Assembly (NCBI GenBank): GCA_002779455.1
Contig: PEWM01000043.1
Coordinates: forward strand, 1 to 7,658
Origin: Deltaproteobacteria bacterium CG07_land_8_20_14_0_80_60_11
GTDB lineage: Bacteria > Desulfobacterota > Desulfobaccia > Desulfobaccales > 0-14-0-80-60-11
Direction of reading: 5' to 3'
Length of the DNA stretch: 7,658 nt
Below, piece after piece: positions 5,201 through 7,658 of this stretch. The stretch's first letter is position 1; the number at the start of each line of letters is the position of its first letter. Position numbers and translations under genes: made by a program. A model generated the notes under the pieces. The model saw only the letters and a list, made by a program, of their open reading frames with translations, was not told the DNA's origin and ran no database searches.

Positions 5201-5220
5201 AACAGCCGAGGGCGGCTGTT
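5201..5220. repeat. Perfect 8-bp hairpin (AACAGCCG / CGGCTGTT)
   Basis: AACAGCCG (5201-5208) and CGGCTGTT (5213-5220) are exact reverse complements around the 4-base loop AGGG. The plus strand continues as CCACATTATTTTCC, which is T-rich but not a clean terminator tail. A perfect 8-bp stem with a tetraloop is likely to fold in RNA. Confidence 0.65.
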
Positions 5221-5326
5221 CCACATTATTTTCCTTTGATGGGAGGTTGCCAAACCAGGCCTAGGCGCCTTAAGTGAACCGTATTGGACTTAGCCGGGAT
5301 TTATCAGGCTCACCCTCATAACTGCA

Positions 5327-5347
5327 GCCCGGCGGCCGATCCCGGGC
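5327..5347 (-). terminator. GC hairpin just past the AAA+ ATPase stop
   Basis: GCCCGG (5327-5332) and CCGGGC (5342-5347) pair around a 9-base loop, starting one base beyond the minus-strand stop codon at 5349-5351. Read on the minus strand there is no T-run after it, so it may stabilise or end the transcript with help from Rho. This is a structural call only. Confidence 0.3.
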
Positions 5348-5348
5348 C

Positions 5349-6686
5349 TCAGGCCACAAAATAGCTGTGGCAGGCCCGGTCCAGGTTTTCCGGGGTGAGG
5401 CGGGGAGTTAGTTGGTGGAACCGGCAATAATCGAGGATCTGCTCCAGGAGGTCCCGGGGGTGACAGGCAGTCAGCGGGCGTTGGCCGTCGTCATAGTACC
5501 GGCCCAGGAGATATTCCACCGCCTCCGGATCAAACTCCAGATGGTATTGATCGCAGCAGAGGCGGAAGATCTCCACAAACTGGGGCCGGGTCACGTAATC
5601 CACCTTGACCTTGGAGCGCAGGCGCCGCAGAAAGGCGTCATCCACCAGGGAGCGGGGCTCAAGGTTGGTGGCAAAGACAATGAACTGGTCAAAAGGGATG
5701 GCGAACTTCTGGCCGGTGCGCAGGCGCAGAAAATCCTGGCGGTTTTCCAGGGGAATGATCCAGCGGTTCAGCAACTCCTGGGGAGGAATCTGCTGGCGGC
5801 CGAAGTCGTCCACGATAAACACCCCGTTGTTGGCCTTTAATTGCAGGGGGGCCTCGAAATATTTGAGCGTGGGCTTATAAGCCAGGTCCAGCATGTCCAG
5901 GGTGAGTTCGCCCCCGACCGTCACCACTGGCCGGCGGCACCGCACCCACCGGCGGTCCACACTCTCCCCCCCCGAGACTGCCTCCCCCGAGGGCGCATGG
6001 GTGATTTCATCAAAGACCTGGATCACCTGGCCGTCCACAAAGATGGCGTAGGGTACCAGGATGTCATCCTGCCAAATCCTGCCTAAACCCTGGGAGATGA
6101 CGGTCTTGCCGTTGCCGGCGGGGCCATAGAGGAAAAGGGGCTTGCCGCTTACCGCCGCCACTCCCAATTGCTCCAGGATCTCGGCGGACAGCACCAGCCC
6201 CTTCAAAGCCCGTTGGATGTGGTCGGGGGTGACGCCGGCCTTCCCGATACTCTGGTGGGTCACCTGTCGCCAGTAATCTTTCAGCACCACGGGGGCCGGT
6301 CCCGTATAGGCGTCGTATTCCAGCAACTGCGCCGCCTGCCTCCTCCCGCCGTCGGTCAGCGAATGCCGGTTAGCCAGGCTCAAAGCAGTTACCACCGGAT
6401 TCATGGGGTCGGGACCCCGCACCTCGACCCACTTCGCCCTTTTCAAGTAGTCCAGCACCTCGGAGATGATGCCGGCCGAGACCTTCAAGCGTTCCGCCAA
6501 ATCCCCCAGGGTGAAGAAATCCATATAGAAGCAGTGCTTCAAGGTGAGCTGGCCCAGGAAGAGCGAGGGCAGGCCTAAATCCTGGATAGACTGGGGCGCG
6601 GCGCGGCTCATCCCGGCTAAACCCCCGGCTGCCGGCCCGGGGACGCCGCCCGACGCAACGCCGTAACGGTTATTCATGGCATCCAT
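5349..6686 (-). CDS. AAA+ ATPase with N-terminal winged-helix-like region, function unknown
   Basis: The 445 residues start with a Gly/Ala/Pro-rich leader (1-35). A helix-turn-helix-like segment follows at about 40-110 (FTLGDLAERLKVSAGIISEV at 58-77). An AAA+ module comes next: Walker A GPAGNGKT (188-195), Walker B VFIVDDFGR (289-297, ending Asp-Asp rather than Asp-Glu), sensor 1 FATN (338-341), the candidate Arg fingers RRLR (354-357), and HPRDLLEQ (409-416) with sensor 2 Arg R411. Between the Walker motifs lie the distinctive DRRWVRCRRPVVTVGGELTL (244-263) and, near the end, LTPENLDRACHSYFV. I recall this as a widespread family annotated only as AAA-family ATPase; I do not know its substrate. 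The start is fixed by GGGAG at 6693-6697, 6 bases upstream. It follows the cytidylate-kinase-like gene by 63 bases on the same strand and is probably cotranscribed. Confidence 0.85.
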   Translation of the reverse strand: MDAMNNRYGVASGGVPGPAAGGLAGMSRAAPQSIQDLGLPSLFLGQLTLKHCFYMDFFTLGDLAERLKVSAGIISEVLDYLKRAKWVEVRGPDPMNPVVTALSLANRHSLTDGGRRQAAQLLEYDAYTGPAPVVLKDYWRQVTHQSIGKAGVTPDHIQRALKGLVLSAEILEQLGVAAVSGKPLFLYGPAGNGKTVISQGLGRIWQDDILVPYAIFVDGQVIQVFDEITHAPSGEAVSGGESVDRRWVRCRRPVVTVGGELTLDMLDLAYKPTLKYFEAPLQLKANNGVFIVDDFGRQQIPPQELLNRWIIPLENRQDFLRLRTGQKFAIPFDQFIVFATNLEPRSLVDDAFLRRLRSKVKVDYVTRPQFVEIFRLCCDQYHLEFDPEAVEYLLGRYYDDGQRPLTACHPRDLLEQILDYCRFHQLTPRLTPENLDRACHSYFVA

Positions 6687-6749
6687 TCATCTCTCCCGGG
6701 CTTTGGCAAAAGAGCCTGAGCCGCCGGGGCCACCGTTTCGGGGGCAGCT

Positions 6750-7544
6750 TCAGGGGTGGACGAGGTACTGCATCTTGACCTCAATCCCGGCCACGTGGCT
6801 GGCGATGCTCCGCACCCGGGCGATTATTTCCTGTTCTTCGGTCAGGTTAGCCTTGATATCCACGAAGAGGTCCCCTTCTTTGGCGCACACCCTGGCGGTG
6901 GGAAACTCTTCCACCAGGGCCGCCTGGACCCGGGCCGCCAAGGTCTGGTCATCGAGAATTTTCTGGGACGGGGCCGTGGCGCTGAAGCACGGAAGCTTGG
7001 CGGCTTGCAGGATAAACTCCACCGCATCATCCACCTTGATTGCCTTGATGTGCAGGACCATATCGTAGAGCATGGGGTCCCAGGTATCCACCCCAAAGAC
7101 CTGAATACCCCAGCGGCGGCGCTCGTCATCGTCTTTCTTCAAGATATGCCGGGCCTCGGCCGCTGAGAGGTTTTCCCGTTTCATCTCCTCGGCGATCCGG
7201 TCCTCCAGGTCGGCAACAATCCGCACCTTGAGAACATGGGGAATCCCCTGGAGGAAGTAATGGCCGGCCAGACCATGATAGACCACGTTATCTTTCTGGA
7301 CATGTCTCATCAAGGCCGCCTTGAGATACGCTACGTACCTTTCCTTGCCGTAGGTGAAACGCTCCAGGATGGACGGCGCATCGTGAATAGCCCGCACCAG
7401 CTTGATCTCCGGGATATTGAATTGTTCCGAGGCCTCCAGGAGAATCTCCCGGGAGATGCATTCGTAGCCCAACGCCGCAGCCACCTTTTCGGCCACTTCT
7501 TTCCCCCGGCTGTAGGAACCCCGGGATATGGTGATGATTGACAT
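6750..7544 (-). CDS. Cytidylate-kinase-like protein with BON-like C-terminal region
   Basis: The N-terminal three-quarters match the cytidylate kinase-like family (PF13189 type): MSIITISRGSYSRGKEVAEKVAAALGY opens the protein in separate pieces as a P-loop (G9 to K15, GSYSRGK, with Glu after Lys instead of Ser/Thr), followed by CISREIL (29-35), NVVYHGLAGHYFLQG (86-100), the charged LKKDDDERRRW (135-145) and DPMLYDMVLHI (156-166). Family members are nucleotide-kinase relatives whose substrate is largely unproven. Residues about 195-264 have the alternating pattern of a BON-like domain (ARVQAALVEEF, then GDLFVDI, then IARVRSIASHVAGIEV). A longer frame reaches a TTG at 7577, but ATG 7544 has AGGA at 7554-7557, 9 bases upstream, and the expected N-terminus, giving 264 residues. 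The AAA+ ATPase gene follows downstream. Confidence 0.85.
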   Translation of the reverse strand: MSIITISRGSYSRGKEVAEKVAAALGYECISREILLEASEQFNIPEIKLVRAIHDAPSILERFTYGKERYVAYLKAALMRHVQKDNVVYHGLAGHYFLQGIPHVLKVRIVADLEDRIAEEMKRENLSAAEARHILKKDDDERRRWGIQVFGVDTWDPMLYDMVLHIKAIKVDDAVEFILQAAKLPCFSATAPSQKILDDQTLAARVQAALVEEFPTARVCAKEGDLFVDIKANLTEEQEIIARVRSIASHVAGIEVKMQYLVHP

Positions 7545-7553
7545 AGATAAAAG

Positions 7554-7557
7554 TCCT
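7554..7557 (-). promoter_or_regulatory. Shine-Dalgarno that selects ATG 7544
   Basis: On the minus strand AAAAGGA (7554-7560) precedes the ATG at 7544 with 9 bases between AGGA and the start. It lies inside the longer frame that would begin at TTG 7577, which argues against that longer start. Confidence 0.55.
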
Positions 7558-7610
7558 TTTAAAATTGGGTTGGGCAAGAGTTAGCAGCCAGTTGCTTTCT
7601 CCAAACGAGA

Positions 7611-7658
7611 CTACTTGTCACCCTTGGAGAGCTGCTTGGCCACCACCTTGCCGTTGAC
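7611..7658 (-). CDS. 3' end of an unidentified gene
   Basis: From the right window edge the minus strand reads 15 codons in frame (VNGKVVAKQLSKGDK) and then TAG at 7611-7613. Lys-rich C-termini like this are common, GC-rich third positions fit a real gene, and the gap of 66 bases to the kinase-like start is what one expects between cotranscribed genes. Too little is visible to name the product, and with so few codons the frame could be accidental. Confidence 0.45.
   Translation of the reverse strand, partial: VNGKVVAKQLSKGDK

Larger units (their letters stand above)
5028..5348. other. Gene-free interval between convergent dnaJ and AAA+ ATPase genes
   Basis: No convincing reading frame is seen on either strand in these 321 bases. 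The interval holds a weak terminator-like fold just after dnaJ, three perfect short hairpins (5082-5098, 5169-5185, 5201-5220), a 7-base-periodic tract (5136-5163), and a hairpin next to the ATPase stop (5327-5347). The stretch 5221-5326 shows nothing I can name except the 8-base palindrome AGGCGCCT. As both flanking genes point inward, the structures may act as transcript ends for both strands, as repeats, or both. Confidence 0.6.

Noticed and set aside
7545..7577. N-terminal extension of the cytidylate-kinase-like protein from TTG at 7577
   Set aside because: A good Shine-Dalgarno lies inside the extension, before ATG 7544, and the family begins at MSIITISRG.

Overview
The window is a GC-rich bacterial chromosomal segment. 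Hand counts give about 63% G+C in rarA but about 47-50% in the small gene at 1156-1521. It has tight gene clusters on both strands. The gene content (zinc-ribbon Tat proteins, MTH1187-type thiamine-binding protein, stand-alone receiver, DnaJ, cytidylate-kinase-like protein, a free-standing S23-type four-helix-bundle gene) would fit an anaerobic Desulfobacterota-like bacterium. That placement is inference, because no rRNA or other marker is present.

Layout. On the minus strand at the left (1036 to 1) lies a three-gene cluster read leftward from a good sigma70-type promoter at 1069-1097. It encodes a TatA-like protein, a TatB/TatA-like paralogue and a GNAT acetyltransferase cut off by the window edge. 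Both Tat-like proteins carry a C-terminal CxxC...CxxC zinc ribbon, an unusual addition to a Tat subunit. Next, 1107-1616 is a compact AT-richer cassette. A four-helix-bundle (S23/IVP family) gene is bracketed by two arrays of 7-bp units in inverted orientation: G-rich on the left, C-rich on the right. The right array stops three bases before the start codon of rarA (1620-2966), an AAA+ replication/recombination ATPase, and replaces its ribosome-binding region.

From 3084 a near-consensus promoter drives a plus-strand group: a stand-alone receiver protein whose phospho-acceptor Asp is Glu, an MTH1187-type thiamine-binding protein, and DnaJ. A 321-bp gene-free interval (5028-5348) between convergent genes holds several perfect short hairpins and a second tract with 7-bp periodicity. 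The right part, read on the minus strand, contains the last codons of an unidentified gene, a cytidylate-kinase-like protein with a BON-like C-terminal region, and a winged-helix/AAA+ ATPase of unknown role.

The most noteworthy items are the heptad-array-flanked four-helix cassette, the tandem Tat/zinc-ribbon fusions, the degenerate receiver, and the repeat and hairpin cluster after dnaJ.
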